Of a stretch of 64,000 bases of DNA, positions 35,761 through 45,321 are shown piece by piece (positions within the stretch are counted from its first letter, which is position 1; every line of letters begins with the position of its first letter). Location: assembly GCF_003355455.1 (NCBI RefSeq), contig NZ_CP031357.1, positions 1 to 64,000 on the forward strand, written 5' to 3'. The DNA comes from Erythrobacter aureus (GTDB lineage: Bacteria; Pseudomonadota; Alphaproteobacteria; Sphingomonadales; Sphingomonadaceae). The notes below the pieces were generated by a model that was given only the letters and a program-made list of their open reading frames with translations, did not search any database and was not told the DNA's origin. A program made the translations under genes and the position numbers.

Positions 35761-36636
35761 ATGCGATTCTCAGGCAAGACGGTGATCGTCACTGGCGCGG
35801 CATCGGGTATCGGGGCCGACGCGACCGCGCTGTTCGCCAGCGAAGGCGCGGTGGTTTACGCCAGCGACGTCGATGTCGCTGGAGGCGAGAAACTGGCTGC
35901 GGAAACCGAAGGCGAGGTGCGTTTCGTGCGCTGCGACGTCTGCGACCCCGCCCAGATCAAGGCGCTGATGGACCGCGCGGCCCAGGAAACCGGCGGTATC
36001 GACACGGTGTTCAACAATGCCGGGGCCGGCGGTGCGCGGGCCGACATATCGGAAATCGAACCCGATGAATGGGACCGCACGATGGACCTGCTGCTGCGCT
36101 CGGTCGCCTTCGGCATACGCTATGCCGTCCCGCACATGAAAGACCGGCCCAGCACCAAGACCGGCGGGGCGAGCTTCGTCAATGTATCGAGCGTGGCCGC
36201 CGTCGGACCGGGCTATTCGCCGACCACTTACGCGGTCGCCAAGGCGGGGGTGCTGCATCTGACCAAATGCGCCGCGGCCGACCTGGCCCAGCACGGGATC
36301 CGCGTGAATGCGGTGCAGCCCGGCTTCATCAACACCAACATCTTCACAGCCAGCCTCGAAATTCCCGAAGAGCTGAAAACCCAGGCGAAAGCGATGATCG
36401 CGCAGATGTCCTCCAATGCGCAGCCGGTGGCGCGCGGCGGCAAACCGCGAGATATTGCCGAGGCCGCCGCCTATCTCGCGAGCGAAGCGGCAGGCTTCGT
36501 CACCGGGACATCGCTGATCGTCGATGGGGGGATCACGATCGGGCCGCGCCATAGCTGGGACCCGGAAGAAGGCGGCGCTTTCGAAGCGCTGATGGCGCTC
36601 GAGGAGCAAGTGAAGAAGGCGCAGCAGTCCGCCTGA
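35761..36636 (+). CDS. SDR family oxidoreductase
   Basis: A 291-residue classical SDR: TGAASGIGAD near residues 10-19, NNAG near 85, SSVAAVG with the catalytic Ser, and YAVAKAG as YxxxK near 160. The C-terminus carries VDGGITIGPRHSW followed by a Glu-rich 30-residue extension (EEGGAFEALMALEEQVKKAQ). It starts the plus-strand half of the catabolic cluster and overlaps the transporter gene start by one base (TGATG), so both are likely co-translated. Confidence 0.9.
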   Translation: MRFSGKTVIVTGAASGIGADATALFASEGAVVYASDVDVAGGEKLAAETEGEVRFVRCDVCDPAQIKALMDRAAQETGGIDTVFNNAGAGGARADISEIEPDEWDRTMDLLLRSVAFGIRYAVPHMKDRPSTKTGGASFVNVSSVAAVGPGYSPTTYAVAKAGVLHLTKCAAADLAQHGIRVNAVQPGFINTNIFTASLEIPEELKTQAKAMIAQMSSNAQPVARGGKPRDIAEAAAYLASEAAGFVTGTSLIVDGGITIGPRHSWDPEEGGAFEALMALEEQVKKAQQSA

Positions 36637-38072
36637 TGCCTTTCGTCACCGGCCCCCTGCCCCAGCGCCTCAAACTGATCCACGGTTTCGGCGCGGTTGC
36701 CTTCGGCGTGAAGGACTCCGGCTTTTCGTTTTTCCTGCTGATCTTCTACAATCAGGCCCTGGGCATGGATGCAGGCACGGTCAGTCTCGCGCTGGCGCTG
36801 GCTCTGTTGATCGACGCCTTTGTCGATCCGTTGCTGGGCAATCTGTCCGACCGCACCTGGTCGCGCTGGGGCAGGCGCCTGCCGTGGCTCTACGCGGCCC
36901 CCATCCCGCTGGCTTTCGCCTGGGTCTTCCTCTGGCATCCACCGGGCGGCGGCACACCAAGCTTCTGGGAATTGCTGGCCATCGCCGTATCGGTCCGCGT
37001 TCTGCTGTCCGCCTGCGAGGTCCCTTCCGTCAGCCTGTTGCCCGAAATCACCGCCGATTACGACGAGCGGACCACGCTGTTCCGATATCGATTCCTGTTC
37101 GGGTGGTGCGGCGGATTGCTGATGATGGTGCTCGCCTATTTCGTGCTGATGCCCAGCGCCGAAGCGCTGCTCGAGCCCGAAGGCTATCTGTGGTTCGGGA
37201 TGATCGGCGCGACGCTGATGGTGATTTCGGTGCTCGGCTCGGCTCTGGGGCAGCACAAGCTCGTCGCCGGTTATCCCGAAACGCGCGCGCCGCCCTTCAC
37301 CTGGCGCGGTGCCTTCAGCGAGATCATCGATGCCTTCAGCGAGCGCGCCTTCCTCATCTTCGCGGCCGGCGCGCTTGCGGCCTATATCAGCCAGGGCCTC
37401 ACCTTTTCGCTGACCAATTACATCAATGTGTTTGTCTGGCGTTTCGATACGGTTGAGCTGCAGTTTTACCCGATCGTCCTGTTCCTGTCCGTTATCGTGA
37501 TGTTTTTCATCGTAGGCCCCATGCACCGCCGGTTCGGCAAGCCGCGAAGCGCGGTGATCGGCGCGATCGGGTCGCTGGTTGTCATCCTCATTCCCTTCAG
37601 CCTCTATTTGGCAGGCCTGTGGCCGGAAACGGGTACGCGCCGCAGCGCGATCCAGTTCTATGCCTTTCTGCTGGTTGCGAATACGCTGGGCGTGGTGGTG
37701 ATGATATCCGCCACCTCCATGATCGCAGAGATCGTCGAGGCGTATCAGGAACGTACAGGAAGGCGTGCCGAGGGCAGCTTCTATTCAGGCAACTGGTTCG
37801 TCCAGAAATGCGCGACCGGCGGGGGAATCCTGATAGGCGGGCAGGTGATCGCACTATCGGGACTCGCCCCCAATACCTCGCCGGCCGAGGTGCCGCTGGA
37901 GGTCATCCACAACATCGTCTGGCTCTACGGTGCAGCGATCGTCTTGCTCGGCCTTGTCGCAGCGTACTGGCTTGGACGCTTCCCGATCGGACGCGAGGAA
38001 CACGAAGCGCGACTGAAGGCACTCGACATCGCTGCGCGCGGAGACATCGACGGAGGCACGATCGTGCCCTGA
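36636..38072 (+). CDS. GPH-type MFS transporter
   Basis: A 478-residue, 12-helix carrier. DSGFSFFLLIFYNQALGMDA near residue 30 and the D-P-L-x-G-x-x-SDRT loop (VDPLLGNLSDRTWSRWGRR) near 65-83 are the signature of the glycoside-pentoside-hexuronide cation symporter family. Sphingomonads carry many such carriers in catabolic clusters, often for non-sugar substrates. Here it may import the acid or alcohol degraded by the adjacent enzymes; the substrate is not determined. Confidence 0.85.
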   Translation: MPFVTGPLPQRLKLIHGFGAVAFGVKDSGFSFFLLIFYNQALGMDAGTVSLALALALLIDAFVDPLLGNLSDRTWSRWGRRLPWLYAAPIPLAFAWVFLWHPPGGGTPSFWELLAIAVSVRVLLSACEVPSVSLLPEITADYDERTTLFRYRFLFGWCGGLLMMVLAYFVLMPSAEALLEPEGYLWFGMIGATLMVISVLGSALGQHKLVAGYPETRAPPFTWRGAFSEIIDAFSERAFLIFAAGALAAYISQGLTFSLTNYINVFVWRFDTVELQFYPIVLFLSVIVMFFIVGPMHRRFGKPRSAVIGAIGSLVVILIPFSLYLAGLWPETGTRRSAIQFYAFLLVANTLGVVVMISATSMIAEIVEAYQERTGRRAEGSFYSGNWFVQKCATGGGILIGGQVIALSGLAPNTSPAEVPLEVIHNIVWLYGAAIVLLGLVAAYWLGRFPIGREEHEARLKALDIAARGDIDGGTIVP

Positions 38073-38146
38073 TTACCACTTGGCGGGCGCGGCGCGCTCT
38101 GCCATTTTCGAACAAACGGAATTGAGAGAGAAGAGGATAGCAGACG

Positions 38147-39481
38147 ATGGATTTCGAACCGACAGAACGGCAAGCATACTGGCGCGACCGGGTGAAGAAC
38201 TTCATCGAAGAGCATGTCCGCCCCGCCGTCCCGACCTACAAGGCGCAGGATGCCGAAGGAGATCGCTGGAAGGTCATCCAGGTGGTCGAGGACCTCAAGG
38301 CCAAGGCCAAGAAGGAAGGCATCTGGAACCTGTTCATGCCGCCGCGCAATGACGGGCATCACCATGTCGAAGAGAGTTTCGAATTCGAAGGCCCGGGCCT
38401 GACCAATCTCGAATATGCGCTGTGCGCCGAGGAAATGGGGCGCATCGGCTTCGCTTCGGAAGTGTTCAATTGCTCCGCGCCGGACACCGGCAATATGGAA
38501 GTGTTCCACCGCTATGGCACACGCGCGCAGAAGGACGAATGGCTCGCCCCGCTGATGAATGGCGAGATCCGTTCCGCCTTCCTCATGACCGAACCTTTCA
38601 CCGCCTCCTCGGACGCGACCAATATCGAGACGCGGATCGAACGCGACGGTGACGAATACGTCATCAACGGCCGCAAATGGTGGTCCTCGGGCGTGGGCGA
38701 TCCGCGCTGCAAGGTCGCCATCGTCATGGGCAAGACCGATTTCTCGGCAGGGCGCCATGCGCAGCAATCCATGATCCTGATGCCGATGGCCGCGCCCGGT
38801 GTGACCATCCTGCGCCACCTGCCCGTATTCGGCTATGACGATGCGCCGCACGGCCATATGGAAGTCGAACTCAAGGACGTGCGCGTCCCGGTGGACAATA
38901 TGCTGCTGGGCGAAGGCCGCGGCTTCGAGATCGCGCAGGGCCGCCTCGGCCCGGGCCGCATCCATCACTGCATGCGCACGATCGGCGTCGCCGAGGAAGC
39001 GCTGCACAAGATGTGCAAGCGACTGCAGGAGCGCGAAGCCTTCGGCAAGCCGATCTACAAGCACTCGGTCTGGGAAGAACGCGTCGCCCGCGCCCGCATC
39101 GATATCGACATGACTCGCCTGCTGTGCCTGAAAGCCGCCGACATGATGGACAAGGTCGGCAACAAGGCGGCCAAGCAGGAAATCGCCATGATCAAGGTTC
39201 AGGCGCCCAACATGGCGTTGCGGATCATCGACGATGCCATCCAGGCGCATGGCGGCGGCGGCGTGTCCGACGATTACGGCCTCGCCAACGCCTATGCGCA
39301 CCAGCGCACGCTGCGGCTGGCCGATGGTCCGGACGAGGTCCACGCCCGCTCGATCGCACGCATGGAATTCACCAAGCACCTGCCCGAGAAGGGGCCGACC
39401 GCCAATGCCCTGCGCGAGGGCGCGGCACCGACTTCGGGTGACGATCATCTCAGCTCGGGCGATATGGGAGTGGCGCGCTAA
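38147..39481 (+). CDS. Acyl-CoA dehydrogenase, ACAD10/11-like
   Basis: A 444-residue flavoprotein. The middle carries [15 protein letters not shown], the usual flavin segment, [11 protein letters not shown], and the C-terminus ends [19 protein letters not shown] with [10 protein letters not shown]. That ADGPDEVH tail, together with the length, is characteristic of the ACAD11-like group. In animals this dehydrogenase is fused to an APH-type kinase; here the kinase is a separate gene two positions downstream. The stop overlaps the alcohol dehydrogenase start (TAATG). Confidence 0.9.
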   Translation: MDFEPTERQAYWRDRVKNFIEEHVRPAVPTYKAQDAEGDRWKVIQVVEDLKAKAKKEGIWNLFMPPRNDGHHHVEESFEFEGPGLTNLEYALCAEEMGRIGFASEVFNCSAPDTGNMEVFHRYGTRAQKDEWLAPLMNGEIRSAFLMTEPFTASSDATNIETRIERDGDEYVINGRKWWSSGVGDPRCKVAIVMGKTDFSAGRHAQQSMILMPMAAPGVTILRHLPVFGYDDAPHGHMEVELKDVRVPVDNMLLGEGRGFEIAQGRLGPGRIHHCMRTIGVAEEALHKMCKRLQEREAFGKPIYKHSVWEERVARARIDIDMTRLLCLKAADMMDKVGNKAAKQEIAMIKVQAPNMALRIIDDAIQAHGGGGVSDDYGLANAYAHQRTLRLADGPDEVHARSIARMEFTKHLPEKGPTANALREGAAPTSGDDHLSSGDMGVAR

Positions 39482-40569
39482 TGGCCAAGGCAGCAATCCT
39501 GGAATCGGTCGGCGAGCTCACCATCGGCGAGGTCGAACTTGCCGACCCCGCCCCGCACGAGGTCCTCATCGACACCAAGGCCTGCGGGCTGTGCCATTCG
39601 GACCTGCACTTCATCGAAGGGGCCTATCCGCATCCGCTTCCGGCCATTCCCGGCCACGAAGCGGCGGGCGTGGTCCGCGCGGTCGGCAGCGAGGTGAAGA
39701 CGGTGAAGCCGGGCGACCACGTGGTCTCCTGCCTTTCCGCCTTTTGCGGTCACTGCGAATTCTGCGTCACGGGGCGCATGGCATTGTGCATGGGGGCGGA
39801 CACTCGCCGTGCGCAGGATGCCGCGCCGCGCATCATGCGCGCCGACGGCAGCGGACCGGTGGGGCAGATGCTCAACCTGTCGGCCTTTGCCGAACAGATG
39901 CTGATCCACGAACATGCCTGCGTCGCCATCGACAAGGACATGCCGCTGGACCGCGCCGCAGTCATCGGCTGCGCGGTGACGACCGGTGCGGGTGCCATCT
40001 TCAACGCCTGTTCGGTTGTGCCGGGCGAAGCCGTGGCCGTGGTCGGTTGCGGCGGTGTCGGCCTGGCCACGATCAACGCCGCCAAGATCGTCGGGGCGGG
40101 CAAGGTCATCGCGATCGACCCCCTGCCCGAGAAACGTCAGCTCGCCGAAGTGCTCGGCGCGACCCACACGGTCGACGCCATGGCCGATGACGCGGTGGAG
40201 CAGGTAATGACGATTTCCGGCGGCGGCGTGCACCACGCGATCGAGGCGGTCGGACGGCAGGCCAGCGCGGATCTGGCGGTGAAGCTGCTGCGTCGCGGCG
40301 GTACGGCCACGATCCTCGGCATGATGCCGCTCGACTGCAAGGTCGGCCTCGGCGCGATGGATCTGCTGTCGGGCAAGAAACTTCAGGGCGCCATTATGGG
40401 GATGAACCATTTCCCGGTGGACCTTCCGCGCCTGGTCGACTTCTATATGCGCGGCCTGCTCGACCTCGACACGATCATCGCCGAGCGTATTCCGCTTGAG
40501 AAGATCAACGAAGGCTTCGAGAAGATGAAGGGCGGCCATTCGGCGCGCAGCGTGGTGGTGTTCGACTGA
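39481..40569 (+). CDS. Zinc-dependent alcohol dehydrogenase (class III-like)
   Basis: A 362-residue MDR-family enzyme. The catalytic zinc site is CGLCHSDLHF near residues 37-46 and GHEAAG near 60, and the structural zinc Cys set is CGHCEFCVTGRMALC near 88-102. The NAD-binding site is VVGCGGVGLATINAAKIVGA near 187-206. It probably oxidises an alcohol or reduces an aldehyde in the cluster's pathway. Overlaps with both neighbours (TAATG and TGATG) show tight coupling. Confidence 0.92.
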   Translation: MAKAAILESVGELTIGEVELADPAPHEVLIDTKACGLCHSDLHFIEGAYPHPLPAIPGHEAAGVVRAVGSEVKTVKPGDHVVSCLSAFCGHCEFCVTGRMALCMGADTRRAQDAAPRIMRADGSGPVGQMLNLSAFAEQMLIHEHACVAIDKDMPLDRAAVIGCAVTTGAGAIFNACSVVPGEAVAVVGCGGVGLATINAAKIVGAGKVIAIDPLPEKRQLAEVLGATHTVDAMADDAVEQVMTISGGGVHHAIEAVGRQASADLAVKLLRRGGTATILGMMPLDCKVGLGAMDLLSGKKLQGAIMGMNHFPVDLPRLVDFYMRGLLDLDTIIAERIPLEKINEGFEKMKGGHSARSVVVFD

Positions 40570-41645
40570 TGAGCGAGAAGGCGATCGATTTCGACAAGGA
40601 GATGGTCGGCACCGTCGCGGTGACCGAACGCGACGCGATGGACCTCGACGCGCTGACCGCGTGGTTCGCGGCCAATGTCGAGGGGTTCGAAGGGTCGATC
40701 TCCTATTCGAAGTTCAAGGGCGGGCAGTCGAACCCGACCTATCGCATCGACACGCCGGGGCGGTCCTACGTGCTCAGGCGCCAGCCCTTCGGCAAGCTGC
40801 TGCCGAGCGCGCATGCCGTTGACCGGGAATACAAGGCCATGCACGCGCTGGGGCCGACCGGCTTTCCCGTGCCCAAGACCTATGGCCTGTGCGAAGACCC
40901 GGAGGTGATCGGAGCCAAATTCTTCGTCATGGGTCTCGCCGACGGGCGCAGCTTGTGGAACGGCGCGCTGCCCGATTATGCGCCCGAAGAGCGGCGCGAA
41001 ATCTATAACGCCATGATCGACACCATGGCCGAACTGCACCTGCGCAAGCCCGACCAGATCGGCCTCGGCGATTACGGCAAGCCGACCGACTATTGCGCGC
41101 GCCAGATCAGCCGCTGGTCGAAACAGTACAAGCTCTCCGAAACCGAGCATATGCCGAAGATGGAGCGGCTGATCGAATGGCTGCCGCAGACCATCCCGCC
41201 GCAGCACGAAAGCAGCGTCGTGCATGGCGACTACCGGCTCGACAACATGATCTTCGAGAAGGACGCCAACCGCGTCCTGGCCGTGCTCGACTGGGAGCTG
41301 TCGACACTGGGCGATCCGATCGCCGATTTCAGCTATCTCATGCTCAACTGGCACAACCCGCATGACGGGCGCGCCGGGCTGCTGGGGCTGGATCTCGAGG
41401 CACTGGGAATTCCGTCGCAGCAAGAGGCGGTTGATCGCTACGTCGCGAAAACCGGATATCCGGTCCCGCCGATGGATTGGTATTTCGCCTACAATCTCTT
41501 CCGCCTGGCCGGGATCATGCAGGGGATCAAGAAGCGCGTGATCGACGGCACCGCGTCTTCCGCGCATGCGAAATCCATGTCCGAACGCGTCGCGCCGCTG
41601 ATCGACCGCGCCTATGAGTTCGCGCAAGCGGCGGGGATGGACTAG
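40569..41645 (+). CDS. APH-type phosphotransferase family protein (ACAD10/11 kinase-like)
   Basis: A 358-residue kinase-fold protein of the aminoglycoside phosphotransferase group. [13 protein letters not shown] near residue 50 is the glycine loop, YVLRRQPFG contains the ATP-contacting basic residues, [11 protein letters not shown] near 218 is the catalytic loop and [13 protein letters not shown] near 238 the metal-binding DxE/D motif. These match the kinase domain fused in animal ACAD10/11. In that group the kinase phosphorylates a hydroxyacyl-CoA, which is then dehydrated; for this protein that is inference. It ends the catabolic run; dapD follows. Confidence 0.88.
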   Translation: MSEKAIDFDKEMVGTVAVTERDAMDLDALTAWFAANVEGFEGSISYSKFKGGQSNPTYRIDTPGRSYVLRRQPFGKLLPSAHAVDREYKAMHALGPTGFPVPKTYGLCEDPEVIGAKFFVMGLADGRSLWNGALPDYAPEERREIYNAMIDTMAELHLRKPDQIGLGDYGKPTDYCARQISRWSKQYKLSETEHMPKMERLIEWLPQTIPPQHESSVVHGDYRLDNMIFEKDANRVLAVLDWELSTLGDPIADFSYLMLNWHNPHDGRAGLLGLDLEALGIPSQQEAVDRYVAKTGYPVPPMDWYFAYNLFRLAGIMQGIKKRVIDGTASSAHAKSMSERVAPLIDRAYEFAQAAGMD

Positions 41646-41694
41646 CGACGCGGGCCTGCTAACGACCGCTTCCGAACGTGAACCGGAGACCAGC

Positions 41695-42519
41695 ATGAGC
41701 ACCGACCTCGAAAACCGCATCACCGCCGCGTGGGATGACCGCGCCAATATCACGCCGCAAAGCGCCGATGTGCGCGAGGCGGTCGAGGCGGCGCTGGCCC
41801 TGCTCGACAGCGGAGAGGGCCGCGTGGCCGAGCCCGATGGCAAGGGTGGCTGGACGGTCAATCAGTGGCTCAAAAAGGCCGTTCTGCTGTCCTTCCGGCT
41901 CAATGACAACCGCGTGATGGATGGCGGCAGCGCGGGCCACCCGGCCTTCGACAAGGTGCCGAGCAAGTTCGCCGGATGGGACGATGCCCGCTTCCGCCAG
42001 GCAGGCTTTCGCGTCGTTCCCGGCGCAATCGCCCGCGAAGGCGCCTATATCGCGCCCGGCTGCGTGCTCATGCCCAGCTTCGTCAATATCGGCGCCTATG
42101 TCGGCAAGGGCACGATGGTCGATACCTGGGCCAGCATCGGCAGCTGCGCGCAGATCGGCGAGAATTGCCATATATCGGCAGGGGCCGGGATCGGCGGCGT
42201 GCTCGAACCGATGCAGGCCAACCCGACCATCATCGGCGACAACTGCTTCATCGGCGCGCGCAGCGAGATCGTCGAAGGGGTGATTGTCGGTGAAGGCAGC
42301 GTTGTGGCCATGGGTGTTTTTATCACCCAGTCGACCAAGATCGTCTACCGCGACACCGGCGAAGTCATTCGCGGCCACATCCCGCCCTATTCGGTGGTGG
42401 TGCCCGGCACCATGCCCGGCAAGGATGGCGGCCCCGGCCTTGCCTGCGCGGTGATCGTCAAAACGGTGGATGCGCAAACGCGCGAAAAGACCGGGATCAA
42501 CGACCTCCTGCGCGACTGA
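41695..42519 (+). CDS. dapD: Tetrahydrodipicolinate N-succinyltransferase
   Basis: DapD transfers succinyl from succinyl-CoA in the lysine/DAP route. The 274-residue trimeric left-handed beta helix shows [17 protein letters not shown] near residues 50-66, [15 protein letters not shown], then hexapeptide repeats: [20 protein letters not shown] is one turn, and [19 protein letters not shown] another. The C-terminal [19 protein letters not shown] is family-typical. It is the second DAP-pathway gene after dapE and dapB in this window. Confidence 0.96.
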   Translation: MSTDLENRITAAWDDRANITPQSADVREAVEAALALLDSGEGRVAEPDGKGGWTVNQWLKKAVLLSFRLNDNRVMDGGSAGHPAFDKVPSKFAGWDDARFRQAGFRVVPGAIAREGAYIAPGCVLMPSFVNIGAYVGKGTMVDTWASIGSCAQIGENCHISAGAGIGGVLEPMQANPTIIGDNCFIGARSEIVEGVIVGEGSVVAMGVFITQSTKIVYRDTGEVIRGHIPPYSVVVPGTMPGKDGGPGLACAVIVKTVDAQTREKTGINDLLRD

Positions 42520-42599
42520 ACTTCCGGAACATTCACGCCGCGCGAGCGTAAAGCTCCCAGAAACTGCGGGATCGCAAGATATTCAGGGAGTAGAATCAC

Positions 42600-42929
42600 G
42601 TGCACAAAGAAGGCGAAGAAGTCCACGTTACCGGCACCGAGGCGAGCGGCGGCTCGAAGGAGGGCGTGGTGCGCTGGGTGCTGGCAGGCGGGCTGCTGCT
42701 CGCGCTTGTCCTGATGTCGATCGTCTGGATCATCCCCGCACTGTCGACCGGCGATGTCGAGGAAGAAGGCACGGTCAGCGGGCAGATATCCTCCATGGAA
42801 GATGATGGGGACAGCACCGACAGCATCGTGGGGATCGAAGGCGAGACCGATCTGGGGGACGATCGGGTCGCGGCGCCCGACGGGGATCAGACCAGGATTG
42901 AGGACGGGCTCGAAGTTATCGAGAATTGA
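42600..42929 (+). CDS. Hypothetical single-pass membrane protein
   Basis: A 109-residue protein with GTG start after GGGAG (spacing about 9). A short polar N-terminus precedes one helix VRWVLAGGLLLALVLMSIVW near residues 24-43, and an acidic periplasmic tail of Asp/Glu-rich residues follows. I recognise no family. It is 22 bp before the DUF2945 gene, in the same direction. Confidence 0.7.
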   Translation: MHKEGEEVHVTGTEASGGSKEGVVRWVLAGGLLLALVLMSIVWIIPALSTGDVEEEGTVSGQISSMEDDGDSTDSIVGIEGETDLGDDRVAAPDGDQTRIEDGLEVIEN

Positions 42930-42951
42930 CCGTTTCAAGGAGTGAGGTCGC

Positions 42952-43179
42952 ATGAGCAATCCCAACAGCTTCCAGGCCAACCAATACGTCAAATGGAACT
43001 GGGGCGACGGCACCGGTTGCGGCCAGATCAAGGAGCGTTTCGAGCGCGAAGTTACCCGCACCCTGCAAGGTACCGAGGTCACCAAAAGCGGAGACGAAGA
43101 CAATCCCGCCTATCTCATCCGGCAGGATGATGGCGACGAGGTGCTCAAGCGCGGTAGCGAACTCGAAGCACAGGAGTGA
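42952..43179 (+). CDS. DUF2945 domain protein (TUDOR-like)
   Basis: A 75-residue protein matching the DUF2945 core: YVKWNWGDGTGCGQIKERF near residues 12-30, a Thr-rich turn, and DNPAYLIRQDDGDEVLKRGS near 50-69. The family is sometimes called hypervirulence-associated TUDOR; it is found with stress genes. The function is not established. An AAGGAG-type site is close to the ATG. Confidence 0.88.
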   Translation: MSNPNSFQANQYVKWNWGDGTGCGQIKERFEREVTRTLQGTEVTKSGDEDNPAYLIRQDDGDEVLKRGSELEAQE

Positions 43180-43182
43180 ACC

Positions 43183-43374
43183 ATGCCCGACGCCAAGAGC
43201 AAGGCCCAACAGCGAGCCGCCGGTGCGGCGCTGTCGGCCAAGCGCGGGCAAACCGATATCGGCGACCTCCAGGGTGCGTCCCGGCAGATGCATGACAGCA
43301 TGAGCGAAGAAGAGCTGGAGGAAATGGCATCCACCGACCGCTCCGACCTGCCGGAAAACGCGGACGGGGATTGA
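43183..43374 (+). CDS. DUF3008 family protein
   Basis: A 63-residue polar protein: MPDAKSKAQQRAAGAALSAK at the start and MHDSMSEEELEEMASTDRSD in the second half. This pattern (Lys/Ala-rich start, SEEELE-ATK tail) is DUF3008. It is a small, likely stress-related protein of unknown function. Its stop overlaps the next tiny gene's start (TGATG), so translation is likely coupled. Confidence 0.82.
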   Translation: MPDAKSKAQQRAAGAALSAKRGQTDIGDLQGASRQMHDSMSEEELEEMASTDRSDLPENADGD

Positions 43375-43490
43375 TGGCCCGCCGCATGCGCGACGAATTC
43401 TGCAGCAATGACGACGCGCAACCATTCGCCGATGCGCTGGATCGGTTCGACGATCGCGAGCGGGACCCGCTGACGCTCGAAAAGCGATGA
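43374..43490 (+). CDS. Tiny protein between DUF3008 and an ion channel gene
   Basis: A 38-residue frame starting MARRMRDEFCSNDDAQPFAD and ending in a charged run. It begins on the stop of DUF3008 (TGATG) and its stop overlaps the next start (ATGA), so it closes a gap that otherwise lacks a gene. The coupling on both sides makes a real gene likely. No domain is recognised. Confidence 0.6.
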   Translation: MARRMRDEFCSNDDAQPFADALDRFDDRERDPLTLEKR

Positions 43491-43972
43491 CCAACAGCCT
43501 GCCCGACAACGCGCAGGTCATCAGCGCGACCTTCAATCAGCAATTGCTGATAGGTGCGGCAATGATCGCAGTATGCGTCGTCATTCACGGCATGGGCCTG
43601 TTCACGATCCAGCGCATTCTTTCCGGAGAACGGATGACCGAGCGGTTCGAGAAACTGCGCCCCCTATCCGTCACCGGAGCTGGCTTCACGCTGATCGCCG
43701 TGTTTGCGATCATCTTCCTTCACTTCGTCGAAATCTGGCTATTCGCGTTCCTCTACGATTACCTCGGCGCACTGCACTCCTTTAGCGAAGCCCTGTATTT
43801 CTCCACCATCAGCTACGCCACGATCGGCTATTCCGACGCGTCCATCCATAATGAATGGCGCATGGTCGCGGCCTTGGAAGGCGTGGTCGGCATTATATTG
43901 CTGGGCTGGTCGACCGCCTTCTTCGTCCGCATACTCGGCCGCCTTGAAGGCGAGGACGGCAAGCTCCGCTGA
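43487..43972 (+). CDS. Two-helix ion channel family protein
   Basis: A 161-residue membrane protein with four hydrophobic segments. Residues 108-120 read STISYATIGYSDA, a pore loop resembling the K+ filter but with TIGYSD in place of TVGYGD. The following helix VVGIILLGWSTAFFVRIL fits the inner pore helix. K+ selectivity is not certain. It is the last gene of the coupled set that starts at the single-pass protein. Confidence 0.8.
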   Translation: MTNSLPDNAQVISATFNQQLLIGAAMIAVCVVIHGMGLFTIQRILSGERMTERFEKLRPLSVTGAGFTLIAVFAIIFLHFVEIWLFAFLYDYLGALHSFSEALYFSTISYATIGYSDASIHNEWRMVAALEGVVGIILLGWSTAFFVRILGRLEGEDGKLR

Positions 43973-43975
43973 CGC

Positions 43976-45253
43976 CTATTCGCCAGCGTCGCGCGGCTCG
44001 CCCGCGGCATATTCGAACGGAACCATGTCGCCGACGCTCGCCGCATAGTGTTCGGCATCGCGCATCACCCGCATCATGTTGCGCGAGGCGATCTTCTCCA
44101 GATCCTCCTGCGAATATCCGCGCCTGGCGAGCTCGACGAACAGCGCCGGATAGCCGGTGACGTCCTCCATGCCGATCGGGCCGGTGGGCATGCCGTCGTA
44201 ATCGCCGCCGATCCCGATATGATCGATCCCCGCGACGTCGCGAATATGGTCGATGTGGTTGGCCAAGTCGGAAATGGTCGAAACCGGCGGTCGGTTTTCA
44301 GCATCCCATTTCGCCAGTTGCGCCTCCACCGTGTCGGGCAAGCCGGGAAAGAGCGCTTCGAGCCGCGCCTTCTCCGCCGCGCGGTCGGCGGCATGGTTGC
44401 GCAGGTCTTCGGTGATGAACCACGGCAGCGCGACCACCATCACGAGCCCGCCATTTTCAGGCAGACGGGCGAGAACGCCATAGGGCACGTTGCGCAGATG
44501 GCCGTTGATCGCCCGCGCACCCGAATGGCTGAAAATGACCGGAGCCTTCGCCACGTCTAGCGCATCGTGCATTGCTGCTTCGCTGACATGGCTGAGATCG
44601 ACCAGCATGCCGATGCGGTTCATCTCGCGCACCACGTCCTTGCCGAAGGCGTTGAGGCCGTCATGCCTGGGTGCGTCGGTCGCGCTATCCGCCCAGCTCA
44701 AGGTTTTGCCATGCGTCAACGTCATGTAGCGCGCGCCCATATCGTACATCTGGCGCAGCACGGCGAGGCTCGAGCCAATCGAATGGCCGCCCTCCATGCC
44801 CAAAAGCGAGGCGATCCGGCCCGCTTCCATCGCCTGCTCGACATCATCGGCGGTCAGCGCCAGTTGCAGATCGTCGGGATAGCGCGCGATCAGCCGCTTG
44901 GTCACGTCGATCTGCTCGACGGTCGCCTGCACCGCTTCGGGCTCGGGCAGGCTGGCGCTGACATAGACCGACCACCACTGCGCCCCGACCTTGCCCTGGC
45001 GCAGCCGCAACAGGTCGGAATGCATGGCGCTGCGCCCGTCACGCGCGGTATCCAGCGTGTCGCGGAAATCGAAATCGTTGATCCGGTTGCCCAGACGCGA
45101 GCGCAATTGGATCGGCACGTCGTTATGGCCGTCCCACACCGGCGCCGCTTCGAGCGCCGCGGCGGCTGTTTTCTCCGCACCGCTCTGGGCTGACACCGGA
45201 CCTGCGATGGCAAGAGCGGTTGCAGCAGCGGCGGCGAACAGAAATTGGCGCAT
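43976..45253 (-). CDS. Membrane dipeptidase (peptidase M19)
   Basis: A 425-residue exported dipeptidase, with signal peptide MRQFLFAAAAATALAIAGPV and SAQS cleavage. M19 features: metal ligands in DGHNDVPIQLR near residue 42, EGGHSIGSSL, SHVSEAAMHD, HSGARAI and the Asp in DHIGIGGDYDGMP. This zinc enzyme hydrolyses dipeptides and some beta-lactams in the periplasm. The 3' end faces the ion channel gene. Confidence 0.92.
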   Translation of the reverse strand: MRQFLFAAAAATALAIAGPVSAQSGAEKTAAAALEAAPVWDGHNDVPIQLRSRLGNRINDFDFRDTLDTARDGRSAMHSDLLRLRQGKVGAQWWSVYVSASLPEPEAVQATVEQIDVTKRLIARYPDDLQLALTADDVEQAMEAGRIASLLGMEGGHSIGSSLAVLRQMYDMGARYMTLTHGKTLSWADSATDAPRHDGLNAFGKDVVREMNRIGMLVDLSHVSEAAMHDALDVAKAPVIFSHSGARAINGHLRNVPYGVLARLPENGGLVMVVALPWFITEDLRNHAADRAAEKARLEALFPGLPDTVEAQLAKWDAENRPPVSTISDLANHIDHIRDVAGIDHIGIGGDYDGMPTGPIGMEDVTGYPALFVELARRGYSQEDLEKIASRNMMRVMRDAEHYAASVGDMVPFEYAAGEPRDAGE

Positions 45254-45321
45254 ATTCAGGAACCCCTTGTCATCTTGCGGGCTGTCCTAGCAAAGAGCAG
45301 CGGCAAGGAAAGGCCCCATTC

